Notes: generated by a model not told the origin, from the letters alone. 64,000 nt of DNA from Thalassobacterium sedimentorum (GCF_031127905.1 NZ_JARXIC010000008.1:62001-126000); one strand, 5' to 3'; positions 43,979-53,527 are shown, counted from the first letter of the stretch. Numbers and translations: made by a program.

Positions 43979-46504
43979 TTATTTGTCTTCAATAAAGTGA
44001 ACAGAAGCTTGCTGCGCTTCTTTAGGATTAGGAACAACAGGAATAGAGAGTAAAAGTTGATCCTCGCTTAAATAGAGTCGTCCATCTTGTAGTTTAGCTC
44101 GCGTAGTCATTGTCGAAAGATCTTCAAATTGATTAGTTATAGCGAAGCTAAATCCTAGTGCAGCAACATTGATTTCAGCGAGAGAGAAAGACTGTTTAGG
44201 ACCATCATAAAGAACCAGATCTAACCAAGTCACCTTTCCATCACTCCCAGTTTCCCAGTGTGCTTCATAAGATTGAAGCTTCGCAAAAGGTGATTGCAAA
44301 CGCAGATACATACCATTCGCTTTAACTACTACGGGCTCATTAACAGAATCCGGCAACTTTACTTCTGCCTCGTTTGCGCTGCCCCCCAACTCAAAACGCA
44401 ATCGCAAGCTCTTGGCATCAAATCGACCACTCCGAATTGCATCTTGGAATAAATGTCGATCTCCACCGTTTGTAGAAAAATTGAGAGCTGCTAAAACTCT
44501 ATTCTTCTCTTGTGCACTGAAAAAATTAACTGATGAGAAATCATAATCATCTTTCATAAAGCGAGTGCGCAAATAGGCTGGATCTTCACTATTCCCCCAA
44601 AAAACTTGAAGGTTACGGCGTTGCTCCCACATATCACCCCGATTGACAGTGCCGATGCTATATTCAGGAGTTAACCACGTGGTTCCGATGACATCAGGCA
44701 TCCAATCGTAAGCAGACTTTTCAAATCGCTCAACCACTTCACGCGGTTCATCAAGAATTGTGAAATACGAATGTAGTGATTCGGGGATTTCACTGAATAA
44801 TCGGTGCTCAAAACCAGCTTGGAATGAGGATAGATCAGTTGTCGGCTTAAATTGTCCACTCAGTCCACTATCAATCATGGCCTGATACCCCTCCGGTAAG
44901 AGCTCCTGATAAGATCGACTATTGGGCCCTGACCACTGCCGTGTCGGAGGGTGAAACCGAACAGCCGCATGTTTCCATGCCATATAATACAACTGATCGA
45001 CGATTTTCAGTGCACGCGGATCGCGGACATAACTACGCACGCGCTGGAGTGCATTAATGACAACAGTGAGATAGTTAGGACTATTGTATTCAGTAAAACT
45101 ACCTTGATCCACCGTATAATCCAAAATCTTCTTCGCTTTGGCTAATCCATATGCCTTCACATCTTTCATGTCATAGGCATCACCTGCAACCAATGTCACA
45201 ACCAATGACATCATTGCTGGGTTCGTATAGGTAACAGTAATATCACGATGCATAACAGAAACTGCTGCATGTTTTATAGCGACATCGATTCGTTCCTTAA
45301 GTGCATCTGGAATACGGTCACCATGTACAAAACGAATCCCGATCAATGCGATACCAAGAAAGTCGGCGGTATTACCATCGACCCTCTGCATGTCTTCCAT
45401 ACTGATTTCAAGGAAATCGGGCCACAGTCCATAGTGACGATCTGTTGGATCGGTATTTTGATACTGTAGCACCACATCGATAATATCTAGTGCACGCTGG
45501 CGATAGGCTTCATCGCCTGAATCCATCAAAGTCACGGCGTACTCAAGACTCCAACGAATTGAATGCATCGGAGTCGTAATAAAATTAGTTTTAAATTTTG
45601 CTTTCGGCTTTGGGATCAAAAGAAGCTTTTTCTCAGAATCATAGGGAAAACGCCACGCGTCGACAACCTGAACTAAATGCGCTTTTTGTTCCTCACTGAG
45701 TGGGAAGAGTGAGGGTTTTCCAATTTTTTCAGTGTGGACAACTGTTTCCTCACTCACCACGGGATCATCCACCTGAGCACCTTTTACGTAAGCACAAATT
45801 GATTCAATTGAACAATCGGTCGATCCGCTCATACGGAGATACACTTCCGACCATTCACTGGCATTGGATGTGTCTCCAATATCTGCAGTCTTTTGAGTTT
45901 GTTCAGCGTCGAAATATACTTGTTCAAACGAATCGTCCCCCTTCGTCAAATTCTGAACCCAAACTTGGGCTAGACCGGTTTGCAAATCCCATTCACTGCG
46001 CAAGCGCACTCGGTCGTTCCCTGTCGTTAAGGGTTCGCCAGACACATTCACACCAAAACTTTTTGAACCACTATAAGTCGCCCCACGCACATGCACTCCC
46101 TTATGACTAATACCAAAATATGCGGTGGGCTCTCGAGGCACGTTTTTGCCTATACCAAAAAATAGTCCATAATTGGATTCAATATCCCCATTGACTACCA
46201 TTTCCAAAATAATGACATCATCTGAGTCTAAATCAAAAAGCTGATTTGGAAGCTCAACCTGGTGATCTGGGCCATATTTTAAACTACGAAGAGAAACACT
46301 CTCCCCCTCATCGACAATAACAGGCGACACATGTATTCGCGTGCTCTTCCAACCATTCTGTCCAGCTAGAAAACCTGCATTATAGCCCTCATCAAAGTCT
46401 TCGCGATAAAACTCCCCCGCAGCGGAAACTGTCGCGTTGAAAGTGTAAAACAACGTGCTGACCACATAAAAGCATTTCGTAAACGAATTAAAAGATCTGA
46501 ACAT
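43979..46504 (-). CDS. Large secreted protein: jelly-roll domain plus alpha/alpha-toroid (putative polysaccharide-active)
   Basis: An 841-residue secreted protein of unrecognised family. A signal peptide is followed by an N-terminal concanavalin-like beta domain (about 30-245: FYREDFDEGYNAGFLAGQNGW; RVRLRSEWDLQTGLAQVWV). The remainder (about 270-840) is helical with repeated W/Y-rich motifs such as HYGLWPDFLEI, NTADFLGIALIGIRF, TNPAMMSLVV and GSFTEYNSPNYLTV, then beta-rich. That layout recalls (alpha/alpha)n toroid polysaccharide lyases and unsaturated glycuronyl hydrolases. It is coupled (11-bp gap) to a GPH symporter and near sulfatases, so a role in degrading a sulfated polysaccharide is likely (inference). 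No catalytic residues can be named with confidence. Confidence 0.6.
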   Translation of the reverse strand: MFRSFNSFTKCFYVVSTLFYTFNATVSAAGEFYREDFDEGYNAGFLAGQNGWKSTRIHVSPVIVDEGESVSLRSLKYGPDHQVELPNQLFDLDSDDVIILEMVVNGDIESNYGLFFGIGKNVPREPTAYFGISHKGVHVRGATYSGSKSFGVNVSGEPLTTGNDRVRLRSEWDLQTGLAQVWVQNLTKGDDSFEQVYFDAEQTQKTADIGDTSNASEWSEVYLRMSGSTDCSIESICAYVKGAQVDDPVVSEETVVHTEKIGKPSLFPLSEEQKAHLVQVVDAWRFPYDSEKKLLLIPKPKAKFKTNFITTPMHSIRWSLEYAVTLMDSGDEAYRQRALDIIDVVLQYQNTDPTDRHYGLWPDFLEISMEDMQRVDGNTADFLGIALIGIRFVHGDRIPDALKERIDVAIKHAAVSVMHRDITVTYTNPAMMSLVVTLVAGDAYDMKDVKAYGLAKAKKILDYTVDQGSFTEYNSPNYLTVVINALQRVRSYVRDPRALKIVDQLYYMAWKHAAVRFHPPTRQWSGPNSRSYQELLPEGYQAMIDSGLSGQFKPTTDLSSFQAGFEHRLFSEIPESLHSYFTILDEPREVVERFEKSAYDWMPDVIGTTWLTPEYSIGTVNRGDMWEQRRNLQVFWGNSEDPAYLRTRFMKDDYDFSSVNFFSAQEKNRVLAALNFSTNGGDRHLFQDAIRSGRFDAKSLRLRFELGGSANEAEVKLPDSVNEPVVVKANGMYLRLQSPFAKLQSYEAHWETGSDGKVTWLDLVLYDGPKQSFSLAEINVAALGFSFAITNQFEDLSTMTTRAKLQDGRLYLSEDQLLLSIPVVPNPKEAQQASVHFIEDK

Positions 46505-46820
46505 AATTGATTAAATTGAAGGGCTATATAGCCCTATATAAGTAAAATAAGAATGCTGCTGATTTAAGAGATCAAACTTTGCGATCTGAAAAAAGCACAC
46601 CTGCATACGACCTTGCCCCAATACAAAACGCTCTTCGTATTTCAAAGTAACAAACTATGACGAATCATTCTCCGCTAGCTTGGTGCGAGCAATTCACTGT
46701 AAAAAACGCAGAAAGTGCTAAACAAAAAACAAATTCAAGCTCCAAGCTTGAGCCTGCAAACTAGAAAAAGCTAATCCGCTAGATCTATTGTTAAGATGTA
46801 GCGGATCAACCTGAGCATCG
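46505..46820. promoter_or_regulatory. Intergenic region with 14-bp palindrome upstream of the toroid protein gene
   Basis: This 316-bp gap contains a perfect 14-bp palindrome GGGCTATATAGCCC at 46521-46534, 17 bp before the ATG of the 841-aa protein gene. It is a candidate operator or leader structure. At the other end (46764-46806) is a terminator for the PEP-CTERM gene. A 37-codon plus-strand ORF near 46656 has no recognisable features and is not called. Confidence 0.4.
46764..46806 (-). terminator. Rho-independent terminator of the PEP-CTERM gene
   Basis: ATCCGCTA (46774-46781) and TAGCGGAT (46799-46806) form an 8-bp stem, extended inside by ATCT/AGAT after one mismatch. On the minus strand it is followed by TTAGCTTTTTC (to about 46764). 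It lies 15 bp after the stop of the PEP-CTERM gene. Confidence 0.7.
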
Positions 46821-47600
46821 CTATCGACGACGGCGTAAAGTCATGACTGTAGTTATACAAAGAGCCCCCATTAGCATTGCAGCAGAACTAGGCTCAGGAA
46901 TTGAATGAACAGAAATACCACTCAGGTATACTCGGTCAAGACCACCCGACTCATTGAGGCCAAGCAGGTCAACAGATAGAGTCGCTGCATCAGCTGTAAA
47001 CGTAAATGTTCTAGTGACTGCATTGCTAATATTTCCAACTTCCGTTCCGCCAGTATATGTCTGTTGAAACACTGAAGAGTCGGCGCCATCTCCCCCACTG
47101 AAATACATTTCACGCGTTTTCTCATCACCAGTATTTATTAAATGATAAGTTTGCACACGGTATTCTTGGCCAATACTTAGCCCGGAAAAATCCAATGTGA
47201 TGCCACCTCCGCCAGATGACATATAGCCTGCATTGAGTATATCAAACACCTCGTCGGATGACGAGGTGTTGGTGTAAAACCCAACAGCTTGAGCAGTGAT
47301 TTGTTCAGCACCTGAATTGGTGGCAGTCATCGTTACCGTCAAACCATTCTGAGTCAGCACTTGAGTATCCGTAGCCTTATTCAGGCCTCCAGAATTAAAA
47401 TAAACACCGTTAATCGTCGAGGTAGTTGCACCACCATTGCCAATATTCATTCCGAAAATTTGAGTGCCACTATTTTGAAAAACAGACCCTGTATCATCAG
47501 ATACAGATACGGGTATATCGTAGTTAATAGTCGCTGCCGTAGCTGCAGAGGCCAAAACAAGCGAGAGGGGCGCCGAAGCAAATAGGGATATATTTTTCAT
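46821..47600 (-). CDS. PEP-CTERM sorting domain protein with shared ~200-aa beta domain
   Basis: A 259-residue exported protein: signal peptide to about residue 24 (SAPLSLVLASAATAA), a beta-rich domain (about 25-230), and a C-terminal PEP-CTERM anchor with IPEPSSAAML, a hydrophobic helix and RRRR. PEP-CTERM tails are recognised by an exosortase and mark proteins for the outer envelope or extracellular matrix. The middle domain (GTQIFGMNIGNGG; SGLSIGQEYRVQTYHL; TFTADAATLSVDLL) is homologous to the C-terminal part of the neighbouring sialate O-acetylesterase, to the protein at 57951, and to part of the large protein at 59217. It is not a recognised enzyme; a carbohydrate- or surface-binding module is plausible. 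Confidence 0.85.
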   Translation of the reverse strand: MKNISLFASAPLSLVLASAATAATINYDIPVSVSDDTGSVFQNSGTQIFGMNIGNGGATTSTINGVYFNSGGLNKATDTQVLTQNGLTVTMTATNSGAEQITAQAVGFYTNTSSSDEVFDILNAGYMSSGGGGITLDFSGLSIGQEYRVQTYHLINTGDEKTREMYFSGGDGADSSVFQQTYTGGTEVGNISNAVTRTFTFTADAATLSVDLLGLNESGGLDRVYLSGISVHSIPEPSSAAMLMGALCITTVMTLRRRR

Positions 47601-47743
47601 TATAGTAATTATGGGTTAATTGTAATGCTCATAAGAACATTCAGCAACAAAACAGTGATAATCATAGCACACAGAGGGCACAAGCACATCCAACGAATTT
47701 GCCGCAGCTGATACTATATTAACAAAACACATCAAATAGAGGC

Positions 47744-49930
47744 CTAAGATCTAGGAATCACATAAACTGAGATACCGTTAATATAAGAACGGTCAATACC
47801 AGCTCGTTTATCCTTAGGCAGCAAATCGACGGTCAAAGTCGAAGCATCTGCAGTAAAGGTAAACACTTGAGAGACTGCATTCGAGATATCCTCATACGAA
47901 CGACCACCGGTATATGTTTGCTCGAAGGGAATCGATTGATTCACGTCCGCAACACTGTAGAGCATTTCACGTGAGCCTTGCCCACCGTTCCCTATGATAT
48001 GGAAAGTTTGCACGCGATAGGTCTGGCCAATTTCCAAGCCTGAAAAATTCAATTGGATCGCTCCATCCCCCGCCCCCGATAGATAGCCGACATTCAATAG
48101 ATCGAAAATATCACTTGGTGAAGAGGTGTTGGTATAAAGACCTGCCGACACACCGCCAGCTGCCTGAGTCTGATGAGAACCAGCCGTATCCACAGTCATT
48201 GTCACAGTAATTCCATTCTGGGCCAGAGTCTGAGTAAGCCCAGATCGGCCTCCATTAGCAAAATTCACCCCATTAATCGACACAGTGCCCGAAGCACCAT
48301 TGCCCAGATTCATTCCGAAGACCTGCGTCCCACTATTCAAAAAGACCGAACCTGAGTCATTAGGCACAGAAATGGGATCATCATAAATTAATGTAGCCGA
48401 GGAAACTTTGCTTTCAGACATAGCCTCGTAATCAGGGACATCCGTACGGAATGGCATGAGAGGCAGATTTGTGGCATCATACACATTTACATCCGGATTA
48501 CTGGCCCAAGCATACCGGACAGCCACTGGATTAGCGACATCCGGATGGCTCACGACAATCTCTTTGCCTGCAATTTGCGCCTGCCCCCATAGCCACTCGC
48601 CCCCTTCGCCTCGAATGGAAAAACAGCGTGGAGGCTGGCCATCATCTGTATGCAAAGCACTAGAAACATTATCAAATGCGAGTCGGATCGCACTGCCTTC
48701 CACAGAATAACTCGCGTAACGGGGACTTAAACCAGATGTATCCAACTGATGATAAACCTGCCCTAATGCTGCCATGGCTAAACGTGCCCCGACAGTCTGC
48801 TTATCACCAAAATGAATATTATCAGCCTCCCCCACATCAATTGCGGGAACTGTATATGTATGACTCAAGCTTAAGGCACTTGATTGTGCTTCGCGAATAT
48901 TTGCCCAACTCTCTTCTTCAACTGGCTCCGTTTGTGGCTGCTTAAAGTTAGCGAGTTCAACGTAGAGAAAAGGAAAGTCATGTCCCCACGCATCTCTCCA
49001 AGAACTGACTAACATGGGAAAGAGAATACGATAAAGATCAGGCCCACCCCAAGCCACCAGTCGATCATTGGATTCACCTTGATACCAGATGACTCCACGA
49101 ATCGCATAAGGCAATAAGGGATGAATCATAGAATTATAGAGAAATGTCGGAGCCTTTTGGAACTTTGCGCCATAAATCCAATCCCCATGACGATCGCGTT
49201 TTCGTTCATCTTTCGGTGTATTTTGATATTGCTGAAACGCAGTTAATTCGGCCGCAGCCCGCGGACTTGCATTTGTGTTCATCGCGCTCCCAGGGATCCA
49301 TGACTGCACGGGCGTGCCCCCCCAATTGCTACTAATCAGCCCGACGGGACGCTGTAGTTCTTGATGCAGATCGCGACCGAAGTAATACCCCACTCCTGAA
49401 AAATCACCCACCGTCTCAGGAGAACAAAGTACCCATTCGCCACGCAGGTTGCCCAATGGCACAGATGCCGACGATAACTCAACCATAAATAGCCGAAGTT
49501 CAGAATAGTTTGCATTGGCAATTTCTTCGGCACTATTATTAGCCTTAGCCACTGTCCAACGCATATTAGACTGGCCCGAGCAAAGCCACACCTCCCCCGT
49601 TAACACGTTGCGATAAGTGACCGTATCACTCTCACTACCACGCACCTCAACGGTGACGTTTAAACCAGCTGGTACAGCATCTAAAGTCAGCGCCCAATCA
49701 CCATCCTGATCGGCGCTGGTTACAGCCTGAACCAGAACATTGCCGTCAGTACTTAAGATGTACACAGTTACTTGCTCTCGGGGCATCGCCGTCCCCCGAA
49801 AGGCAATACCTTGCTCCGACTGGAGCACCATATTGTCCCCATAAATACTAGGCAGCCAAATAGCAGCGCAGAGAACAGGCGCATTAGCGAATAGCAAAAG
49901 AATACAAGTGGACAGAGATAAGAATTTCAT
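47744..49930 (-). CDS. Sialate O-acetylesterase with C-terminal PEP-CTERM-type domain lacking its anchor
   Basis: From ATG 49930 (signal peptide MKFLSLSTCILLLFANAPVLC) this is a 728-residue SGNH-type esterase that removes acetyl groups from sugars. The nucleophile is S121 in CSGQSNMRW, and the late Asp/His pair is DVGEADNIHFGDKQ. The core (to about residue 515) parallels the other esterase in the window. The last ~200 residues are a copy of the domain of the adjacent PEP-CTERM protein (GTQVFGMNLGNGA; EIGQTYRVQTFHI; TFTADASTLTVDLL). This copy stops at ISVYVIPRS just where its relative continues into IPEPSS, so the anchor is missing. An alternative start is TTG 49969. It probably acts with the sulfatase genes on an acetylated, sulfated glycan. 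Confidence 0.92.
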   Translation of the reverse strand: MKFLSLSTCILLLFANAPVLCAAIWLPSIYGDNMVLQSEQGIAFRGTAMPREQVTVYILSTDGNVLVQAVTSADQDGDWALTLDAVPAGLNVTVEVRGSESDTVTYRNVLTGEVWLCSGQSNMRWTVAKANNSAEEIANANYSELRLFMVELSSASVPLGNLRGEWVLCSPETVGDFSGVGYYFGRDLHQELQRPVGLISSNWGGTPVQSWIPGSAMNTNASPRAAAELTAFQQYQNTPKDERKRDRHGDWIYGAKFQKAPTFLYNSMIHPLLPYAIRGVIWYQGESNDRLVAWGGPDLYRILFPMLVSSWRDAWGHDFPFLYVELANFKQPQTEPVEEESWANIREAQSSALSLSHTYTVPAIDVGEADNIHFGDKQTVGARLAMAALGQVYHQLDTSGLSPRYASYSVEGSAIRLAFDNVSSALHTDDGQPPRCFSIRGEGGEWLWGQAQIAGKEIVVSHPDVANPVAVRYAWASNPDVNVYDATNLPLMPFRTDVPDYEAMSESKVSSATLIYDDPISVPNDSGSVFLNSGTQVFGMNLGNGASGTVSINGVNFANGGRSGLTQTLAQNGITVTMTVDTAGSHQTQAAGGVSAGLYTNTSSPSDIFDLLNVGYLSGAGDGAIQLNFSGLEIGQTYRVQTFHIIGNGGQGSREMLYSVADVNQSIPFEQTYTGGRSYEDISNAVSQVFTFTADASTLTVDLLPKDKRAGIDRSYINGISVYVIPRS

Positions 49931-50022
49931 AATGCTTGATATACAATAATAATTGATACGTAGAGACAATCGCCTTCCGCAGTAGTGCCGTCATCTTCAA
50001 AGTAAAAGCGGTAGCGACCAGG

Positions 50023-51414
50023 CTAAGCTTCGACTAATGATGAAGTAATTTCAGGACGCGGCTCTCCGGCCTCCACGATTCTCTCAACGAGACGCGCACG
50101 CAACTGAACCCGCACGGACTCATAATCGGGATCATCCACCAAATTGTTTAACTCATGAGGGTCTCGTTCTAAATCGAAAAGAAACTCATCCACATAAACG
50201 GGGCTCGAAACTTCATCCCAACCATCCTTGTCAGGTGCTTTGACTGAAAACTTCCACTGCTTATTACGGATACCACGCCCCAAAATTGACGGGCTAATTT
50301 GGTAAAAAACCTCGTCGCGCCAAGCATCCGCATTCACATCAACTGCTTCCTGCAAAGGGCGACCACGCATCGTATCAGGAATTTCAATACCAGCGGCACG
50401 CATCAGCGTTGGCGGCAAGTCAATCAAACTCGCCATATGCCCATTTTTGCCACCGCCTGTAAACCCCGGGCCATCGATCACCAAAGGCACTCGAATCGAC
50501 GCGTCATGACAACTGTCCTTCGCCCCCGTATTATGCTTGCCGAAATGGCAACCATGATCGCTGGTAAAGGCCAATACTGTATTATCAGCAACACCCATCT
50601 CAGACAGTTTACTGCGAATACGGACCAGATTCTGATCCAAGCTATGGCAACAAGCCAAATAGTGTGAATATTCATCCCGCCAATTCGGAATGAGCCAAGC
50701 TGGCTGGCCTTGATAATCTTTCAAATCACCTGGGATTTCGGCGCCCTCAAACTGCTCCGCCATGCCATAGGGCGAATCGTGAGCTTTACGATTATTCTGC
50801 CAGTGCGGTTCAATAAAAGACAAAAATAAGAAGAAAGGCTTTTCTTCCGTGCGGGAATCCAAATATTCCAAGGCCCAGTCGGTCATAGCATCGACGCGAA
50901 AACGCCCCTCGGGAAACTCACGACGCTTCCCTTCTCCATCAAATAAATGCCCCCCATAGCCCTGAGTCGTCGACTCTAAGTGATTCGAAGCCAACCAATA
51001 GTCATAGCCTCCACGGCGATCTTCGGGGATCGGGTCCACAAAACACTCAAACGGCTCTTGTTGCCCTGGGCGCTTTTTTGGATCTGCATAGCGCAGATTC
51101 GTCGCGGCTAAGTGCCATTTGCCGATATAGCCCGTATCATAGCCAACTTCCGACATACGATGCGCGATCGTCTTTTCGTCAGTCGGCAAGGCAATATCCA
51201 GCATGAAAACCCCAGTTTCTGAAGCATAGCGTCCAGTTTGTAAACAAGAGCGAGCAGGTGTACATAATGGCTGGGGAGAAAATGCATGTGAAAAACACGT
51301 TCCATGTTGAGCCATGCGATCCAGTTCAGGCGTAACAGGCAACTGCTGGCCATAGCAGCCACAAGAGTCCCACCGCTGTTGATCCGTAAGAAAGACGATA
51401 ATGTTGGGTTTCAT
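50023..51414 (-). CDS. Sulfatase without signal peptide
   Basis: A 463-residue type I sulfatase starting at ATG 51414 (MKPNIIVFLTDQQRWDSCG). The formylglycine site is C51 in LCTPARSCLQTGRY, and metal ligands lie in FLTDQQRWD and FTSDHGCHFGKH. No N-terminal signal peptide is visible, unlike the other two sulfatases, so it may act in the cytoplasm on an imported sulfated sugar, or be exported by another route. The frame reaches upstream to TTG 51444 but the extra ten residues do not form a signal sequence. It lies 92 bp upstream of the sialate O-acetylesterase start on the same strand. Confidence 0.93.
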   Translation of the reverse strand: MKPNIIVFLTDQQRWDSCGCYGQQLPVTPELDRMAQHGTCFSHAFSPQPLCTPARSCLQTGRYASETGVFMLDIALPTDEKTIAHRMSEVGYDTGYIGKWHLAATNLRYADPKKRPGQQEPFECFVDPIPEDRRGGYDYWLASNHLESTTQGYGGHLFDGEGKRREFPEGRFRVDAMTDWALEYLDSRTEEKPFFLFLSFIEPHWQNNRKAHDSPYGMAEQFEGAEIPGDLKDYQGQPAWLIPNWRDEYSHYLACCHSLDQNLVRIRSKLSEMGVADNTVLAFTSDHGCHFGKHNTGAKDSCHDASIRVPLVIDGPGFTGGGKNGHMASLIDLPPTLMRAAGIEIPDTMRGRPLQEAVDVNADAWRDEVFYQISPSILGRGIRNKQWKFSVKAPDKDGWDEVSSPVYVDEFLFDLERDPHELNNLVDDPDYESVRVQLRARLVERIVEAGEPRPEITSSLVEA

Positions 51415-51509
51415 AAATGTTGAGCTTATTTTACCACCAAGCAATCACGAGACCCACCTTTTCATTAACAATAGCTGATACTTATTTATCGTCCGCAATC
51501 AAATCATCA

Positions 51510-51553
51510 GAAATAAAAATTCCGCCAAGGAGCAGCTAGGCTCCTTGGCGGAA
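51510..51553 (-). terminator. Rho-independent terminator downstream of PEP-CTERM gene
   Basis: A perfect 13-bp stem, TTCCGCCAAGGAG (51520-51532) and CTCCTTGGCGGAA (51541-51553), with an 8-nt loop. On the minus strand it is followed by TTTTTATTTC, giving a standard terminator about 90 bp after the stop of the PEP-CTERM gene at 51646. Confidence 0.9.
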
Positions 51554-51645
51554 AATAAGTAAGAGCAGTCTTCTACAGAGAAAGCGCAATCAAACTTGAA
51601 AGTTGATACGTCATGTCGATAAAATCCGCAGTAAAAGCGGCTCGA

Positions 51646-52368
51646 CTATGATCGACGACGGCGCAAAGCAACGATCAGTAATCCAATCGCACCGAGGACA
51701 ACACCAGCCTGTGCGGGCTCAGGAATGGTCGACAAACCGAACTTCACATTATCTGCGTTAAACTCCAGAACACGATTATTGAAAGCTGCCCCAGACCCAT
51801 AGCGAAGGCCGTAACCAAAGGTAATTTCACTGCCTGTCTCACTGAAATCCAAGCTCCCCGAAGAACCGATAAAAGCCGTAAAATTATCCGCATCCAAAAC
51901 TGCATAAGAAACGGAAGTGACTCCTGAATTTGCGACAACAGCTACACCTTCAGGAGGTGTTACAGTTAACCAGAAAGTCTCTCCTCCCTGCTCCAAAAAC
52001 ACACGAAGAGCCGTGCCATAATTTGCCGTAAAATCCCCACTAAAGCTAAACGAAGTCAATTCCCCACTCACCGATGGATCATATGTATAGCTATCATTGA
52101 AAACAGAGGTCGCAAACCATTTATTATTAGTGCTACTAAAATCAACCTGGGCACTTAACTGCAATGCAGTTCCCATATCTGGATCTGTTACATCCGACAC
52201 AACAACCGTATCGACAATGACATTACCTGAATTTGCACTGGCGCCAAGAGTCCAGTTCGTTGTGCTCATAGCAGCATCAGGCCCGAAGGTCACGTTAGCT
52301 GCAGCATTGATGGTGACAAAGGAAGTAGAAACTACGAGACTAGTTAGGAGGTAATAGGATATTCTCAT
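51646..52368 (-). CDS. PEP-CTERM sorting domain protein, second domain family
   Basis: From ATG 52368 (MRISYYLLTSLVVSTSFVT) this is a 240-residue exported protein ending in the anchor IPEPAQAGVVLGAIGLLIVALRRRRS (key parts IPEPAQAG and RRRRS). The beta-rich domain has the landmarks VTFGPDA, TNWTLGA, YTYDPSVSGEL, SGDFTANYG and GSLDFSETGSEITFGYGLRYG. The same landmarks appear at the N-terminus and in the broken C-terminal tail of the large protein at 59217. Upstream in-frame starts exist (ATG 52383, GTG 52392). It is probably matrix- or surface-located and may bind glycan; no enzymatic residues are seen. Confidence 0.85.
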   Translation of the reverse strand: MRISYYLLTSLVVSTSFVTINAAANVTFGPDAAMSTTNWTLGASANSGNVIVDTVVVSDVTDPDMGTALQLSAQVDFSSTNNKWFATSVFNDSYTYDPSVSGELTSFSFSGDFTANYGTALRVFLEQGGETFWLTVTPPEGVAVVANSGVTSVSYAVLDADNFTAFIGSSGSLDFSETGSEITFGYGLRYGSGAAFNNRVLEFNADNVKFGLSTIPEPAQAGVVLGAIGLLIVALRRRRS

Positions 52369-52521
52369 GTACTTAGTATACATCGATTCCACTAAAGCAC
52401 CAATATAAAGTTAACAGACACTAACACTGAATTAACCTAGCCCCTCATATTATCAACGATTCCCAGCAACTCAAACCTAATACAATCTGGACACAACACA
52501 CCGCTTGGTAAAAATACAAGC

Positions 52522-53451
52522 ATGAACCAATCAGTGAGCATCCACAAGGCTACAAGACAACTCTTATCAAGCAGGAGAATTTTGTTTGAAATAAGAAGCA
52601 AAAAAAACATACGACAGTCTCTGCTAAATCATTTAAGGCCCCTGATTCTACTCCTCTCAACTGGAAGCCTGACGATCGCTCAAACCAATGCAGAAAAACA
52701 CCGTCCTGCCTACGAACAGGCAATCAATAGCCATTGGCAGGTAAAGTTGACAAACTCCACTCACAAAGAATGGAATCAAAACTGGTTTATCGATGGGTAT
52801 AAGGCAACCTTAAAGAATACCGAGAAAGGCTTCTACTATGCGTCAGGCTCGATCGCGGGCGACAATGCCTCCCACTCAGTGCTGTGGACACATGAAAACT
52901 TTGCAGGCGACCTTAAGATCGAGTTTGATTATACTCGGCTCGATACCATCTACCAATATGTGAATATTCTTTACCTCTATGCAACTGGCGCAGGGCCTGC
53001 CCCCTACGTAGAAGATATTGAAGCTTGGAGTGATCTTCGCCAAATCCCCTATATGAGCTCTTATTTCAACCACATGAATTTGCTCCACATCAGTTTTGCC
53101 GCGTTCGACAACTCAGTAGATACGGGCAAGGAGTCCGCTTACATACGAGCCAGACGCTATCCTAGTTCACTCTTTGGCGGTAGTTTTCATAAAATGGCTA
53201 TACCACCAGATTACACTGCAGTCGGCCTATTTGAACCGGGGGTTCTGCACCATGTAACAGTGATTCGGAAAGAGAACGACTTATTCATGAATGTTCAAAG
53301 CCCCGAGGAGTCGCGCCTGTTCTACTGGGACCTCACAGATATGCCTGCCCTCAATCAAGGACGCATCGGCATTAGACACATGCACCAGCGAACCGCTTTA
53401 TACCACAATTTAACAATCAGTGAAGCCGCTGAATCTGAAACGTCTCAATAA
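52522..53451 (+). CDS. DUF1961 family secreted protein
   Basis: A 309-residue protein with a hydrophobic export segment at about residues 37-55 (LRPLILLLSTGSLTIAQ), preceded by a basic 35-residue leader, so the true start may lie further in. The rest matches the DUF1961 family (concanavalin-like beta-sandwich) seen near polysaccharide-degradation genes in Bacteroidota and Verrucomicrobiota: WNQNWFIDG, FAGDLKIEFDYTRLD, YMSSYFNHMNLLHISFAA and QGRIGIRHMHQRTALYHN (key elements DFTRLD-like DYTRLD, HISFAA, GIRHMH). Biochemical role is not established; a glycan-binding or hydrolytic role is plausible. It is followed 76 bp later by an AraC regulator on the same strand. Confidence 0.75.
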   Translation: MNQSVSIHKATRQLLSSRRILFEIRSKKNIRQSLLNHLRPLILLLSTGSLTIAQTNAEKHRPAYEQAINSHWQVKLTNSTHKEWNQNWFIDGYKATLKNTEKGFYYASGSIAGDNASHSVLWTHENFAGDLKIEFDYTRLDTIYQYVNILYLYATGAGPAPYVEDIEAWSDLRQIPYMSSYFNHMNLLHISFAAFDNSVDTGKESAYIRARRYPSSLFGGSFHKMAIPPDYTAVGLFEPGVLHHVTVIRKENDLFMNVQSPEESRLFYWDLTDMPALNQGRIGIRHMHQRTALYHNLTISEAAESETSQ

Positions 53452-53527
53452 TCAAGTCGAACTTTTGCTCATACCATAATTACTTGCTATTACAAAAATA
53501 AATACGCAACACTCACAGCAAAACACA

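Noticed and set aside
46656-46769. Plus-strand ORF of 37 codons starting MTNHSPLAW
   Set aside because: No ribosome-binding site, no recognisable motif, and it lies between a terminator and a promoter region; likely chance.
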